Source: Termitomyces sp. T153 (Eukaryota > Basidiomycota > Agaricomycetes > Agaricales > Lyophyllaceae). Taken from it: DNA of 64,000 nt. A model generated the notes under the pieces. The model saw nothing but the letters and a program-made list of their open reading frames with translations. It was not told where the DNA came from and ran no database searches. The number at the start of each line of letters is the position of its first letter. Within the stretch, counting starts at the first letter, position 1. Positions 11,443-25,084 of this stretch are shown here, piece by piece. Position numbers and translations under genes: made by a program. The stretch lies in assembly GCA_018296165.2 (NCBI GenBank), contig JACKQL020000028.1, forward strand, positions 636,001-700,000, given 5' to 3'.

Positions 11443-13630
11443 GGCAAGTTCTTACTTTGGACAGCTATCATTGTGCTTCTTGATTGACAAGCCTTAGCAG
11501 ACCTCAGATGCCCTCTCACGTTCACGGATCTCTTTACCATACCCCAAGCAGGCAACTTGTGATATATACCCCCGTTCTAAAATTCGAAGGCTTGCTTACT
11601 TGTTCTTTGGTCTTACGAATAACAGACATTCCACTTCCGCGCATCGGCTCAATTCTTTCTCTCGCATCGCTGTATGATTGATACCTTCTGTTGTACTTTT
11701 TTGTAGTTTATCTTGTGGGACTCTTTGGTTCAGGATGATGTTACACTAGCACTTGAAACACTGTATGGAGATATTGCCCTGGAGGCTTCCTTCTTTCGTT
11801 CAGGCGGAGGTGCCCAGCGACCGCGATGCGATAGTCAGATGCACGTGAGCAATAAAGGTTGGTTCAACTTCTAATTTGGTTTAAATGTCTTCTTCAGCGA
11901 CTAGGGAGTCTTTCTCTACTATCACTGCACCTTATCATATCAAGTTGAAATGGGGAGTGGCGTCTTGGGAATCACATTTATTGCCTCAGTCTGCGCGTTT
12001 TCATCCACAGAACGCGCAATCATCTCGATAGTAATGACATAAACCTTCAGCTTCTCTTGGGTTCTCCATTCAACTCTGAGTCAAGCAATGCTGTAGCTTG
12101 ATATGTGACCGTAAGCTCTGTTCAAATTGAGAATATATGGAACATATGACAAGCTAAAGTATTCGACAATTGTCAGATAAGATACGTCTCCCACATGTGC
12201 GTTGTATTTTTTGAATCTGATTAGTGATTGTTAGAGCATCACGGCATCCAATGTAGTCCTCACAAATCCGATTGTGACCAGATTCCGCAAAATTACCAGT
12301 GGTTCCGAGTGGACTTGATCTATGGAACCCTTCAGAGTCTAGACCCTTCTGGAGCCTGCTGATATTATTTGACGATATGGGTGAACATGCTTGTACCCCG
12401 GCATTTCACAAGCTTTAGATCTGATCCTAAGCGGCTATAGAACACCTTCAAAGAAGATTGTTGATGCTATTCGCCCGAGAACGCGCGACGGGTTCTACTG
12501 ATCCACTCAGTACTGCATGACTAGTGGACCGGCATTCAAGCCTATTCCTCCAAGCGAAGCTATCATGGCCACGTGTAATCCTCCCAATCCTGCGGTGGCC
12601 AATCGTTAACGGAGTTCTCGACTTGCATGTCCTACATTTATCCTGGCTTTAACACAGGTCTTGTACTAATCAGAATCTGTTATTTAGGTATTGCTAGATG
12701 TATACTGTTTGCCCATAAAATGAGTTCATAGCGAAGGTTGATTCAATAGCTTGGTTACACTTATTGATGCTCTTCGTGCACATTTTATAGGCTATAAATT
12801 CACCGGTCGTCGGTTCTTCAAACGCAATAGGAACAGTAGGCTAATTATTACTTTTGCAACGCAGCCTGCTTTCTTAATTTCCACACAGATTCCACGCACA
12901 CTTGCCGCGTCCCTCTTCCGTTCCAATAGCCTTACCACCGGAAAGCTGTTGCATGCCTTTTCTTCTGCTTACCTTGACCTCCTTGTTTGCGATCTCACAG
13001 AACGCTTCTCCTTGGCTCCTCCTCAACCTCACCTGGTCAATGCATTATCTCGAAAATGAAAGTTAACAAAATCGTTGATATTGATTTTCTCCATTTTAGC
13101 ATACCTTGGTATTGCGTGTGTCGCAAAATGGTACATCTCAAGATATTTATGAAACCTGAAACTTCAAAATGAAGTGCTGAAGGACTGAAAGTGCGTGGCC
13201 ACATCGTATTCATTGTCGATGTTAGCGTTTTTTAACGTTTTGGGATATCTAGTACTAAAATGGAGTAGCTACTAGGGACGTCAATTGGATGCCAATTCTG
13301 CGACCACGCTCATGGATATCACGAGGTAGCAAAAATTAGTAGTGAGTCGCTTGGTCTTCACTCTTGAGTTACCCTGACATCTCATCCCTCTGCACGATGT
13401 GCGAGCCATGGACATCCGCCATGGAATCCCATATTAACCCGTAAGCTTTTAACAGGGACAGTCGACGCATATCCCCCTTCCATTCAGATTTGAAATCATG
13501 AGCTGTTCTATCTATCCTCCTTTTCGGCGGTATATTTGTAATTTCCATCCTCACTTAGGATGCCGGCACCTGCAGGCTCTGAATCATGAACGAGCTCATC
13601 ATCCTTGGCATTAGGAGACTTCTTTAAGCC
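11443..13630. other. Intergenic
   Basis: No recognised gene. Short open frames at 11484-11681 and 12751-13059 lack domains or supporting splice context. Confidence 0.5.
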
Positions 13631-14310
13631 TTACCTAGGTAGACGACTGACCGTTTTGTCAACGTCCTGTACTCTCTCAAAAGTGGATGACCTACACAAT
13701 TGAATCGGATCAAGGATAGGCATTCTTGTGATATTGTCGACGTGTTCAATCCCAATCTTTGACAAGAAAACCACATCAAGATGCTCATAAGAACACGATT
13801 CAAGGGATTGTCTACCCCCGGTAATTTGGATCCGGAGCGAATGCAGTCTTTGCAAGAAATAATCTGTACTTCCTGCTTCGTTTATCTGACGCTGGCAGAG
13901 GAATGTATATGCCTCATGCCTTATACCCTGAAAATGTGCTTCTAACTTGGGGACGGTCACTCAATTCTATCCCTTTGGATTTTTTGTACCCTCTATCTGA
14001 ACAGATTCTGCACAATGCCATGGAAAGAAAACCACAAGTCAGGCTAACTGAATTCACCAGATGAACAAAATATAATTAGTGCAATATCACAGATAGTTAT
14101 TCTCAATCTCTGTGATGGCGGTTTTTCATTTTCCATCGCGACATCTGATCCAAGATTTTCATCGTTCCATCGAGACTCAGTATGAAAGCGCGTTTCCACC
14201 ACGGCTTGCCCAAAAAGTATGCTATAAATAGTTCGGACCGGTAATGGTTTTTCAACTTGCGCACCGTGAAGGGCGATTACATGGAGCCAAGAAGGACCTT
14301 GAGCCTGCAA
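13631..14310 (-). CDS. Hypothetical protein, low confidence
   Basis: Two adjacent minus-strand open segments (14310-14044 and 13960-13631) have balanced, non-repetitive composition. The first contains QAQGPSWLHVIALHGAQVEK, the second VVFLSKIGIEHVDNITRMP. An intron-like gap separates them and further open sequence continues to about 13560. I do not recognise a family and see no convincing start or stop context, so this could be a gene fragment. Confidence 0.25.
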
Positions 14311-15939
14311 GAAAAAGCTCCGATAAGTGAAACGGCAAGTTTTTTACCTTCCGTTAGCCAAGCGATGGTGAGGTGTATACATAGATGACAGAAAACAAGT
14401 CAGCCAGGGTAGTAATCACAAATGGACCTGCTCCAAGTCATGAAGGAGTAAAGGTTCTCTTGGTAGGCACATACATAGCCAAGATTCAGAAACTGACGGA
14501 CCAAAAGTGATTTTGTACATACGATACTGGCGGCTGTCGTCTGGTGGTGAGGGTTGACGAGGTCAAAGCTCACTGCCAAGCATCCCGATGTCTGGAATGT
14601 TTATCATTGCTGGATTACATGTCATGCCATTCAGGCCAGGAAACGTACATACTAATGAAGCCAAGAAATGGGCGAGTATTCTTGGATAAGAAACATTTGT
14701 TTGCGTCCGCCGACTTCGGTAGTCTAACGATAGTTTAACGTATTATACTTGGATTGATTGAGAACGATATGCGAGAGAGATGATACAGAGAGTTGCCGCC
14801 AAAGCCTGCCTGTCAGAAATGTTCGAAGCCAAGCAAGGGCTGGGAAACGATGAATACCATGGTGTGTATGTACGTGCTCTCCATAACTGTATCGTGCCCG
14901 TTGAAACCCGTGTTGCACGGGTCTAAATGGTCATTTCAAGGTCCCGAGAAGCTTACTTGTGTATGGGTCCAGACGGCGGAAGGACCTTGAGTATTTTTGT
15001 CAAAGAAGCTGCAACTTTGTGACATTGATGTATACTTATTTAAGGTCTGTTATCTCCTGCCATTAAATAAGGGTCGCATTCCGAATAATGGAATTGTGCA
15101 GGGGTAATAACTCACTGCCGAAGGCTCACACAGCCGTAGAAGATGTATAACTTCAACTCCTACAAGATACGCCGCCGCTGTGGGCGAGAGGATCCAAGAC
15201 CAAGGAACGTAGATCGTGATGCCGTTATCTAAGAGTTATAGCATGACCATTCGGAGGGTCAAAAGCCCCTCGCCTTGCCCCATTCATTTTCTATACATAT
15301 GAAAAATTCCAAACCAACTCAGATATCGTTGTAGGCACTGCTTCATTCACTTTGCCCAGAGTTTGGGGAGTTCTTCCATTCGGAAGGGAAGGTTTCGAGA
15401 GAATGAAATTCATGAATACCAGACATAAATCCTACCAGACGGACGCAAATCTGCTTAAGCGAGACGAGGATTTTCAGCCCAAAAGAGCTAGTCTAGGAAC
15501 AAGCGAGGAATTGAGTGAGGACTCGGAGTTGTAACCGGACACTTCAAACACGTGAGCTTGGGAGAAAGCCTTGGAAGCACGGCCTCAACTTCATTTGCAA
15601 ACCTTCAGCTTTTCATCATCTTATCGCACTTCCATTCATCCTTTTTTCTGCCGGGCCAGGGAACGATGGCACGCTTGCGAGGTTTGAAAATTAGTTCAGA
15701 GCTATTGATATACTTTCCACGTGGCCGATCTCGATCTCCTCAGTACCTCGGCTCGAGACAAATATAAAACAAACTTGCCATTGGCTGGGTTCCAGTATTA
15801 TCTTCCCCGTCGCTGCATTGCTTTTTTGATCTCTTTTCTGGCTGTCGATCCAGACGCTGAGAGGGCTTTTCGCCATTCGACTGTCCACGCCAATCTTCTG
15901 CGACGTTGATCTAACCCCTTAATTGACTTGCACTACGTC
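14311..15939. other. Intergenic
   Basis: Several short open frames, none recognisable. Includes the upstream region of the antiporter gene; no clear TATA box. Confidence 0.5.
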
Positions 15940-18901
15940 ATGGACTTCAACCCAGTAAGCCTGCAATTCCAGGTTCTTTAAAAGAGACAACTAAGAGAAG
16001 TTGTATAGTTCGAAGTTTCCATTCCACATATCGCTTATGCGTGTCTTGGTGCCTTTGTCGTGGTGGTGAGTTGAGAATCTTTCCAATACTAAACACTACT
16101 GAACGCCATTCAACGTGTAGTTTGGCATGTTCTCGCTGCTTCTGCGCGAAAAGGTGCTTTTGATCGCCTATTTATTCTGACTGTAGGTCTCATACTGCAG
16201 AATAGCTGTATATCGGCGAGGCGTGCTGGGCTTTCTTATTTGGTGTTATAATTGGTGAGTACCGGTATTTAGTGTAGAGCGGCGGCACACAGCCAACCTC
16301 TGTTCAGGCCCATACGGTGCAAACATCTTTGATCCTCGAGACTGGGGCGGTGACGAGGACACCTCAAATGTTATCACACTCGAATTTACACGCGTTGTAC
16401 TCGCAATAGGGGTTTTTGCCATCGGTGTCGAGTTACCCAAGGCTTATATGATACGTCACTGGAGAAGCCTGTTATTCCTACTTGTCCCAGTTATGACATG
16501 GGTGAGATGTCTATTGGGGAAATTGTATGACGCTCGCTTATTCTGCTTAGGGTTGGTTTGTTTCTGCTGGCCTCATCTGCGGTCTCATCCCCAGCCTCAA
16601 CTTCTTATCGAGCTTGGCAGTAGCTGCGTGCCTTACTCCAACTGATCCCATATTGGCTGCAGCAGTCGTCGGTGGAAAATGGGCCGACGAACACGTCCCC
16701 GCTCATATACGTCATCTTCTTGCCGCGGAGAGCGGTTGTAACGACGGGGCAGCGTACCCGTTCCTCTTCATCGCGCTATACCTTATGTTCGATGCCCCAG
16801 ATGTCGGAAACGCTATTCGCGACTGGTTCGTTCGCCTGTGGCTTTGTGCGTGTTGATTTGTAACTCTATCCCGACATGACTGATTTTTCCTCGCCAATCG
16901 GTCTACAGATCAAATCATTCTAGGTATTATAATTGGTGCAGTGCTCGGCTTTGCTTTCCGGCACTTGATGAAGTTCTGCCAGCGGCACAATTTGATCGAC
17001 CGGCACTCTTACGTCGCCCAGTACATCTCCCTTGCAATGCTCACTATGGGTGTCACTATTCTTCTGGGTTCGGACGATCTGCTAGCCGCCTTCTCTTGCG
17101 GTACGGCTTTTGCATGGGATGGCTTCTTTAATCGTCAAACAGAGGAATCAAATTTCAGTTCCGTCATTGACTTGTTGTTTAACATTGCAGCGTTTGTGTA
17201 TGTCGGTGCTTGGATGCCATTCAGTGCTTTTCAAAGCAAGGAAACTACGCTTACTGTCTGGAGACTCATGGTGATCGCGATTTTGGTGTTTATCCTTCGT
17301 AGGCTCCCACCCATGATCGTGCTCTATCGGTGGATACCGGACATTAAGACGTTTCGTGAGGCTGTCTTCAGCGGGCATTTCGGGCCAATAGGCATCGGTG
17401 AGTTTGTTCCGTAGCTTACCATGCGCAGCACGCTTATCACCCCCAACGTGTCGCAGGCGCTGTATTCATTTCGACTCTCGCAGAAGAATTTATTACAAAA
17501 GATGAACGGCTGAGAAGTCACCAAGCTGAACTGCTTGCCAAAACCATCCAACCAATCGTGGCTTTTATGGTTCTTTGCTCTGTTGTTCTGCACGGTCTCT
17601 CCATCCCGTCCTTTTCCCTTGGCCGGCGCGTGCATTCCGTCTCACGGACATGGTCACGGCGTGATACTTTGACCAACCAGCCAGAATGGACGAATCAGGC
17701 GCGTGTCGTCGAGCGCGGAGAAAATATTGTTATTAACCGTGACGATGTAATGGAGCGCGGAGAGCTGGGTGTAGAAAAGCCGGAGGACTCGTTGTCCCGG
17801 CTGACAAGCTCGGGGTTCAGGACGCCTAGTGTGACTGTGGCGGATGTAGGTGAGGATGGGCGGAGTACACATACGGACAAGCTAGAGACCGGGGATCAAC
17901 CGGATGGAGAATCTTTCCAAGGCGCAGTAGAAACAGAGTGGCTGGAACCACACAGAAGGGTTATCGAGCGTCAGCCAAGCCGGGGAGAGGATGTGAGTTT
18001 CCTTTTGTCAATAAACTGATTCCGTCCCTCTCACTGACTTGGTGCGGCGTAGGTTGAAGTCGAAGTTATTGAAGATGATCGTCGGAGCACACAAAGCTTG
18101 ACTGCACAAATTAAACAGTCACTCGGCTTTCCTCACGGACCAAAGCAGGCTGTGAGTGAACTAGAGGATCGGGCGGGCCCAGTGGTGAAGGACAAGGCCG
18201 AGGAAATAGAATTCAAGGTAAAAGACGCGCTGGATACGCATCCACGTCACGATGAAAACATAGCTGGACCGTCGCATCTACGCAGTGACGACGAGGATGG
18301 GGCATGGGCATCAGCATCAGAAAATAGCGGGAGCGAGAAAGATTTACAGGCGGGTGGTGGCTCTTCTCAAAAAAGAACAATACGACGACAGCGCACGAGT
18401 TCCAGTCGTCGCAGCGGACGACGGCGGACATCCATCCGGCCCAATTCTCTCCCTGCAATTGAATTTCAACAGTCTTCACCGGTTTCAGATCCAGAGAAAT
18501 CAACATCAACATCACCAACTCCGCCCGAGGAAAGGGAGTCCCGGGGACGGTCTTATCCAAGTTTTCCACACTTTGCTCCCAAGTCTCATCTAAGCAGTGT
18601 CATACGTTCGAACGGTAGACCTCTTGCGGAAGGTAGTACGCGGACTTCGTTTGGCCGACATCAAAATCGCCGCTCTGGAACGGCAGACAGCTCCATCGTG
18701 CGTCCTGGAACTGGCGATAGCTCGCTTCCCAATGCACGCGTATCGCACATCAGGATGTTTCATTCCTCCCCGCCTACGAGGGAGGTGTCACCATCACGGT
18801 CTGTACGATTCATGGACGAACGGGGGAATGATCCCGAGGTCAGGAGTAAAGTCTCGTCCGACATTGGGCTTAGAAGCCCAGCAGGATCGGGAAGAACATG
18901 A
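15940..18901 (+). CDS. Plasma-membrane Na+(K+)/H+ antiporter
   Basis: Nine exons: 15940-15954, 16009-16065, 16121-16153, 16206-16254, 16308-16501, 16551-16845, 16909-17397, 17457-17992 and 18053-18901. They join in frame with GT..AG introns of about 50-65 bases to give 838 residues. It belongs to the CPA1 family (yeast Nha1, fission yeast Sod2), which exports Na+ or K+ in exchange for H+. The first about 430 residues are the polytopic transporter: an N-terminal FEVSIPHIAYACLGAF helix, the ion-binding stretch LTPTDPILAAAVVGG, and ESGCNDGAA in the next helix. The TPTDP and ND acidic residues that bind the cation are intact. The C-terminal half is a long hydrophilic tail rich in Ser, Arg and acidic residues, as in fungal Nha1 proteins where it tunes cation tolerance. 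No lesion seen. Confidence 0.93.
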
Positions 18902-20180
18902 TTGATGATTCAATATATCATGATCATACGATGCAGGAATTCAGAACAAGATACTAAATACCTCTGCATGCTTCATCTCAATCGTTTCGCTCGATGGTTC
19001 TTTTTGACATATCTCATGCAATACCTTTGACAGTCTATATCTATATCTGGTCGCATGTTTAGTACATGCGCCCTTTAAACTGAATGAAACCTACACTTGA
19101 TATTCTTTCGAGATTTTTCCGCATATATAACCAAGTCCTGAAAGTAAAAGTAAAGCATATAGACATCACACGTTATCATGTGGAAATAGATCGTTGCACA
19201 TTGACTGATTCTTTTGCACCTTTGTTCCTACTTGCGTGGAATGAGGAGATCTTCGAGATATGATTTGACCTCCCGGCATTCTTCAATACCATATCTCACA
19301 GTTTTCAGGGTGACACGTCCATCCGGCCTAGCACAATGATCGAGCCCACCTCGGACTCCCAATTTACTATGCATGGGATGCTCAAATATTGTATCTGCTT
19401 CGGATCGGGGGCAGTTTATCTACAAGTAGAGACCTGAGAATGTCGTTGCTGAAGAAGTGTTGTGGGCGAAAAATAGGAAAAACTTGATGTGGACAGGATA
19501 GGCTCCCAGGATATAACAGCTTTGTGATCATGAATTTTTCATCAATAAATTCCCTGGTACTGCTGAGAGTTGTGATGACTGATGTATGAAAGATGGAATG
19601 TGAAGTGTCGTGATAATACTTTGTAGCTTCCTGGGATATCATCACAGATATAACTTACAGAGCTTGCCCCTAGCTATATCGATGTAACGTAAAGCCGACT
19701 GTATATTACCTGCAGAGTAAAACACAGTTTTAGTCTACAGTAGTAAATAAGTCGTTGTGAATTAAGGATGAACTAATTCTACTCACCCTCAGTCACTCGA
19801 TGTAACGTAAAGTCGACTGAGGGTGTTTGTCATGTACTCTAGAATAAGAGGGAAAATAAAATAAGGTTTAGAGACAAAGACTTGCAAATACCGATCGCCT
19901 GACTGTGCGCTCATAGCGCAGGGGATAACAGGAGGTATGCCATGAAAGGAAGTAAGATGTAATATGACGTATGTCGATGGTGATGTATATCTATCCTCAA
20001 CAGAGACAATCAATGAACGCTTGGATCTGTTGACAAGATCAAATCCAAAACAAGAGAAAATAGATCATGATTGGTTAGTGAATGACATCAGCAAAAAGTC
20101 ACTTTGATTATATGGCCAAATCATTGAACTAATATGATCCCAGTGATGTAATAAGTAAGCAATTCATAACTCGACTCCTC
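18902..20180. other. Intergenic
   Basis: AT-rich 3' flank of the antiporter, then spacer with a duplicated motif (TCGATGTAACGTAAAG at 19678 and 19797) and a perfect hairpin at 19784-19825. No gene supported. Confidence 0.5.
19784..19825. repeat. Perfect 11-bp inverted repeat (hairpin)
   Basis: CACCCTCAGTC (19784-19794) is the exact reverse complement of GACTGAGGGTG (19815-19825), with a 20-base loop containing TCGATGTAACGTAAAG. The same loop motif occurs once more 120 bases upstream, followed by a partial right arm. It may be the end of a small transposable element. Confidence 0.6.
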
Positions 20181-20639
20181 AACTGACTCTTCATCTGACT
20201 CTGCATTGTCCTCTGTTTGATGCAGTTCCAGGAAGGGAGATTGCTGTTGCCATTGTCATCATCATTGACATCATCATGATTGTCATTGCTGATGTGATTG
20301 TGATTGTGATTGCCATTGCCATCAGATTCTTCAATTAGAGTCTTTCAGCTCTCAAGCTTGTGCTTGATTGGTTCATCTGAATCAGTAACATCTGGTTGTG
20401 ATACCTTCTTATACTTCAGATCCTGCTGTGACAGTTCCTCTTGGCACTCTTCTTCCTCTTCCTCTAGGTGCTGATGGCATTCACACTGAGCTTTCTTGAG
20501 GCAAGATATGATGGTGCTGGGCTTTGGGGGTGGCACTGAAGCTTTGCAATTCTGGTGGATGGTACTGTCTTTATTATAGAACATACTGCAAACAAATATT
20601 AGTAACAATAATGAAAAAGAAGAAATATTTACTCATTCC

Positions 20640-22460
20640 AATATTTTAGGGTCTCACATGCCCACTTGCTGTTGATTGGTTGAAATAGTGCCAGAACATT
20701 GTAGTATAAATCTGGAAAGGAAAATCTACCACTCATCATTATCCACTATGAGATGGAACTCAGAGCAAATCTTGTCTAAACCAATAATATCAGATCAGAA
20801 TATGTACAAGTAATTGTTACTTATCTGAACAGCTGAATATGCAATGAGCTCTGGGGTTGATTGTCACACAGATTAACTTATCTGCAATTGGCTGCTTTGT
20901 TGAAACTATAATGACTTGTTTGACACCAGATCCACATAGCATGTGACAGAAGACCTGAAAGACTGTCAGCATAATAAGATAAAGATAAAGATAAGTGCAT
21001 GCTGATGAGAAGCACCCCTTGGCAAAGTCCCTACATGATCTTCTCATATTTGTCAGACTCCATGTCATCTGTGAAGCTAGTCTTGCTTGTTCAAAAGCAT
21101 TGAGTGTCATCATACATAAAGAGTGGGAAGTCATGTGCTGTCACTTCAACCTGGCCAGTGCCAAGCATCAAGCAAAATCTGAAAAACAGGCTAAGTACAA
21201 TAACAAAATATGAGATAAGCTTATGTGTCATTATATTTCCAAGCTAACTCAGCAACATAATAAAAGACCAGTATCATGATGGTGGAATCCACACTTGTGT
21301 TTCTTGTTGAGTAATGGTACAGTAATGGTGTCCACCAGGTATTGAATGCTTGAATTTTGCATTAGTGTAATTATACCATCCTTCATTTTATGAGTATCTG
21401 CCATGTGAGCATTTGTTACTCCATCTTGAAACTAGAAAGGTGTTGATAAAGATAAATGATGTATGTGTACCACATCAACAAGTTTTTGCAAGCCACTCTC
21501 ATAGTAGTCCTCCCCCTCCATATCATGGCACAGCCTCATCAAATGTTTATGAATCAATGAATTGAGTGACTTCATTATCTTGAAGGCCTTGAGTTGGATT
21601 TTTCCATGTTCAATCTAGAGGTACATACAATGAGTATTTCAATGCATATAAGTTGCAAAACATATGTAACTCACTTTTTGCCTTCACCATCTTCATCATC
21701 TCCTTTATCATCTCTATCATCATTCTGATCCTGAGATGTGATATAGGAGATGGTGGGAAGTCTTGCTGCAATTGGGCCACACATGAAAACTGCATTGAGT
21801 TCCAGAAACACATTTTCATTGAGTATTACAAAATATAACAATGTAATAACTAGGCTGAAACATCTCAAAAAAGTCTAAAAAATGTCAATAAAGTTTAGTG
21901 GCCCTTATCCTCTTCATGCTTCCTTCATCTTCTTGGCTACCACTTCCTCAGCATGTTCATTGGCCTTTCTCTTACCTGCTAGACAACTGGAGGACAGGGT
22001 ACATTTGGTGGGGGGTTGTGTGGCATGGGAGGCATTGCAGCCAAGTCATGGCACAATCTCATCTGGAGCATGAGGTGGTGCTGGGCCTGTTGTATCCACA
22101 TCCATTGATTGCCCAGTTACAGCAATAGGACCAACCAAAATGGATTTAACACCAGTGGATTCATTGCTGGCTGCTGGTCCAGTGGCAATGGCAGAGTCAG
22201 TGACACTGGCAGCAGGCCCAGTGGGGGTGATTGAGTTAGTGGCAATGGCCAAGTTGGTGACACTGGTAGTGGGCCCAGTGGGTATGATGGAGTCAGTGGC
22301 AGACCCACTAGGAATACTGGAGTCAGTGACAGTAGCAATGGGATTACTGAGGAGAGCAGAGTCATCAGCAATGGTGGATTGATTGACAGCAGTGGCATAG
22401 TCCATCTTGCTCTCATCCTCCTTGGGCTAGGCAGCCTCATCATTGTTGGGCTCTTCTGCC
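20640..22460 (-). pseudogene. DUF6698-type protein relic
   Basis: Minus-strand fragments in several frames resemble the DUF6698 domain, a family of unknown function expanded in mushroom-forming fungi. CGFHHHDTGLLLC (21300-21255) fits a His-rich motif of the domain. FALSSIS followed by SGRFSFPDLYYNVLALF (about 20780-20690) fits its C-terminal part. Upstream, the frame at 22405-22046 encodes degenerate repeats of the type TDSxIPTGPxxSVT. Stops and frame changes break the reading. Family assignment is from memory of the motif pattern, so moderate confidence. Confidence 0.45.
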
Positions 22461-24126
22461 TCAGCAATGGGTGCCAGAGTAGAAGTCAGCACAGGTGGAA
22501 AGCTGCTGGTGCCAGAGGCTGGTTGGATGAGGGGTGATGAGATTTGAAGCTGGTTTTGAATGTTGTCAACCATGCTCCAGAGAGCAACAATGTTGACTTT
22601 GTTCTGCATGAGATGCCCAGCATAAGCCTCAACAGTCTGCTTTGTCCTGTTGAGGTTAGATGTTATGCCCACAACACTTGTGTCCATGATGTCCATGTGC
22701 TTGTTGAGCACTCTAAGCATCATATTATACTGCCAGAGCATCTTCTCCATTTCTGTAAACCTTGTCTCTTCAGCTAACACAAACCCTGACCTCATCTCTT
22801 CTGATACAACCTTGATTCCTTTATTGATGAAATCAAGCTGTTGGCTCAACCCCACCATAGTTTGTGTAAGGATGGCCTCAACAGATTTGGTGGAGGAGAG
22901 CAGATCTGCTCACTGCTTGCCCTTTCTCTTTCTGCACATTATCAGCAGGTCCACATGCTCCTTTCCCTTTCTGCTGGCTACTGGCAGATGCATCCATTCC
23001 TTTCTCCTTCCCTTTTCCATGGCCACAGGCATATCCACTCAGCAGATTGTTGACAGCCCAGCAACTGGTGTTGTTGGTTCTGTCTGTTGTTAGTAGATAA
23101 TTTCAGTTGGCAAAATCAACACTTACCCTTGACATACTTGAAAGACTTTGGTTTTCTCTGCCTTTTCTCCTTCTTTCTCTTCTTGCCCTTGTTTCTCTGG
23201 ACCTCTTCTTTGTGATCCTTTGTGAGACTGCATGTTTTTTTGAGGACAAACTAGCAGGCATTGCATGAGGTTCCTCTCTTTGTCTTGACACATTGGAGCC
23301 CCTTCTTTGACAGTATTGGCAAGGAGGGTGGACCATGCCCCTGTGCATGGAGGTGCTGTCATGAGGTACTCCCCTAACCTCATTGATGGTGTGATCTTGC
23401 CCTGCCAATGTTTCTCATCATTGGAATGATCATTGTTGTCATTGTTGTTGTCTTTGTCCAAGGCAACTAATTCATACTCAGAATGGCTGGGCAAGGGAGG
23501 ACTATGAGGGGGAGTTTGGGCAGTGTATTTCCTCCATTCTCATTGGGGAATCTGTGCTTTGCTAGCCTTTCTGATTAGCTGGGGCTAGGATGGGACCAGC
23601 TCTGCTGGGGACAATGGACTTGACACCAATACTCTACTGGGTTTTGATGAGGGATCTGCTGCCAGCATTGGTGGATCAATTGCTGAAATCTATTTAAAAA
23701 TTTCCAAAGATGAAGGATCCACTGTTGAACATGGACCTGCTACTCCTCCTGCTGTCTGGCCCTTGTTGACCTCCTGGGCTTCCTTCCTTGCCTGTGACTC
23801 CTTGAAATACACCCATGCCTTCTCTTTCAACTCCTCAATTGCCTTTGCATCTGACAGCTTGCCTAATAAAATTTGGAGGACCTTGTTGGAAAAGCTTTTC
23901 CTAGCCTCCAGGATAAGTTGTTTGTCCTTGGTCTGGGAAATTTGCTTCCACAAAGATTTCTTGAACACCATCTGTGAGTGTTGCATATTATCCTACAAGT
24001 AGGGTTGCTCACCAATTCTTTAACCCTACCCTGGAGATCTGACAAGTCTCCTCTCAGAGCAGAGACCCACACAGAGTTCTCAGTGTTGTAGAGCTGTTGG
24101 AAAAGGACCTCAGTGGATGGAGACAT
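22427..24126 (-). pseudogene. Coiled-coil ORF fragments
   Basis: Three minus-strand segments may be exons of one gene or transposon ORF. An N-terminal part from an ATG at 24126 (MSPSTEVLFQQLYNTE) is followed by an Ala/Lys/Glu-rich helix (23986-23690). A Lys/Glu-rich basic stretch lies at 23494-23123. A heptad-like region at 22858-22427 contains VGLSQQLDFINKGIKVVSEE. No recognised domain. They lie directly upstream of the DUF6698 relic in the same orientation, so they could be its N-terminal exons. Confidence 0.3.
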
Positions 24127-24955
24127 AGTGTAGTGGACAGCAATGAGCAGATGAGTGGTGGCTGGTGAGCAAAAGAGGACTTGAAAGTTAAGAATTTAAA
24201 AAATAGAGTCACATGCCTCTGTTGATTTATGTGTACTATCCAAAAGCAGTATGGCTGCCAAAGAAGGTTGCAGCTTCCAATTTTGATGGCTGCCAACAAT
24301 TGATGCCTTCCAAAGAATCTGATCCTCTATGAAGAATTCTGATGCATTCCCAAGCATCTAAAAAAACCTTGACCAATATGATGTGTTCTTCTTTGATTTT
24401 GTTCAATTGGCATAATGCTGTGTTTCTGCTGTTCCTTGATTGTTATTTCTGCAGTTAAAATAGATTTTCATATCACTTTTCATTTAAGTGGCTTGTTGCC
24501 AATGGTGGTACCAGCTTTGGCCACCCCCTGTCTTCTCAGTGGCTTTCTGGTGGCACTGGGCAGATACATTCCTGAGGGCAAATTTCATCACAAGCAGTGG
24601 CAGCTGATCATGAGAAATAGCCAGTGGCTGGACCTGCTGCCAGTCCACTGACACCAGCAGATTTTAGTGTTGAGCAGGGCTGGTCACTGTTAAATGTAAT
24701 TGCAATGGACCTGGTAGTAATTAGCAGCTCCAGATCCTGGTCAAAGGACTCTACTGGATGTGTATAATATGGCACAATGTATGGCCTCCACAGCACCCAT
24801 ATAACATGCTACATCATGGGGATTCCGCTATGGTGTAGCAGACTCCACCAGTGATGTAGGATACAATTTGAAGTATGCTCCGCTGTAATGTAGGACACAC
24901 TACATATGTATGTCTCTATGTGACTGGCATGTCTGAAAAAGCATTGGGCTGGAGT
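24127..24955. other. CpG-poor spacer, no gene
   Basis: Repeat-derived sequence without recognised domains. Confidence 0.4.
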
Positions 24956-24959
24956 ACCT

Positions 24960-25084
24960 ACTGTAATGTCCATAATTCCACCCCTTATGTACTGCAAGTG
25001 CTAGGACACTAGAGCTCCAGGAAATCACATAAAAATAGTACTTGAAGAAAATAAAATGGCACATTCATTCATTCATTCATTCAT
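24960..25084 (+). repeat. Dispersed repeat 3' end with (ATTC)n tail
   Basis: The segment TGTCCATAATTCCACCCC through AAAATAAAATGG matches 28352-28450 closely. Each copy ends in a different microsatellite: (CATT)n here at about 25064-25084, (TC)n at 28451. A shared 3' end followed by a variable simple repeat is typical of SINE-like retroposons. Confidence 0.5.

Noticed and set aside
20200..20340. Dense TCATCATTG-like repeats resembling a regulatory or CRISPR-like array
   Set aside because: Irregular low-complexity sequence without fixed repeat and spacer lengths, in a eukaryotic genome.
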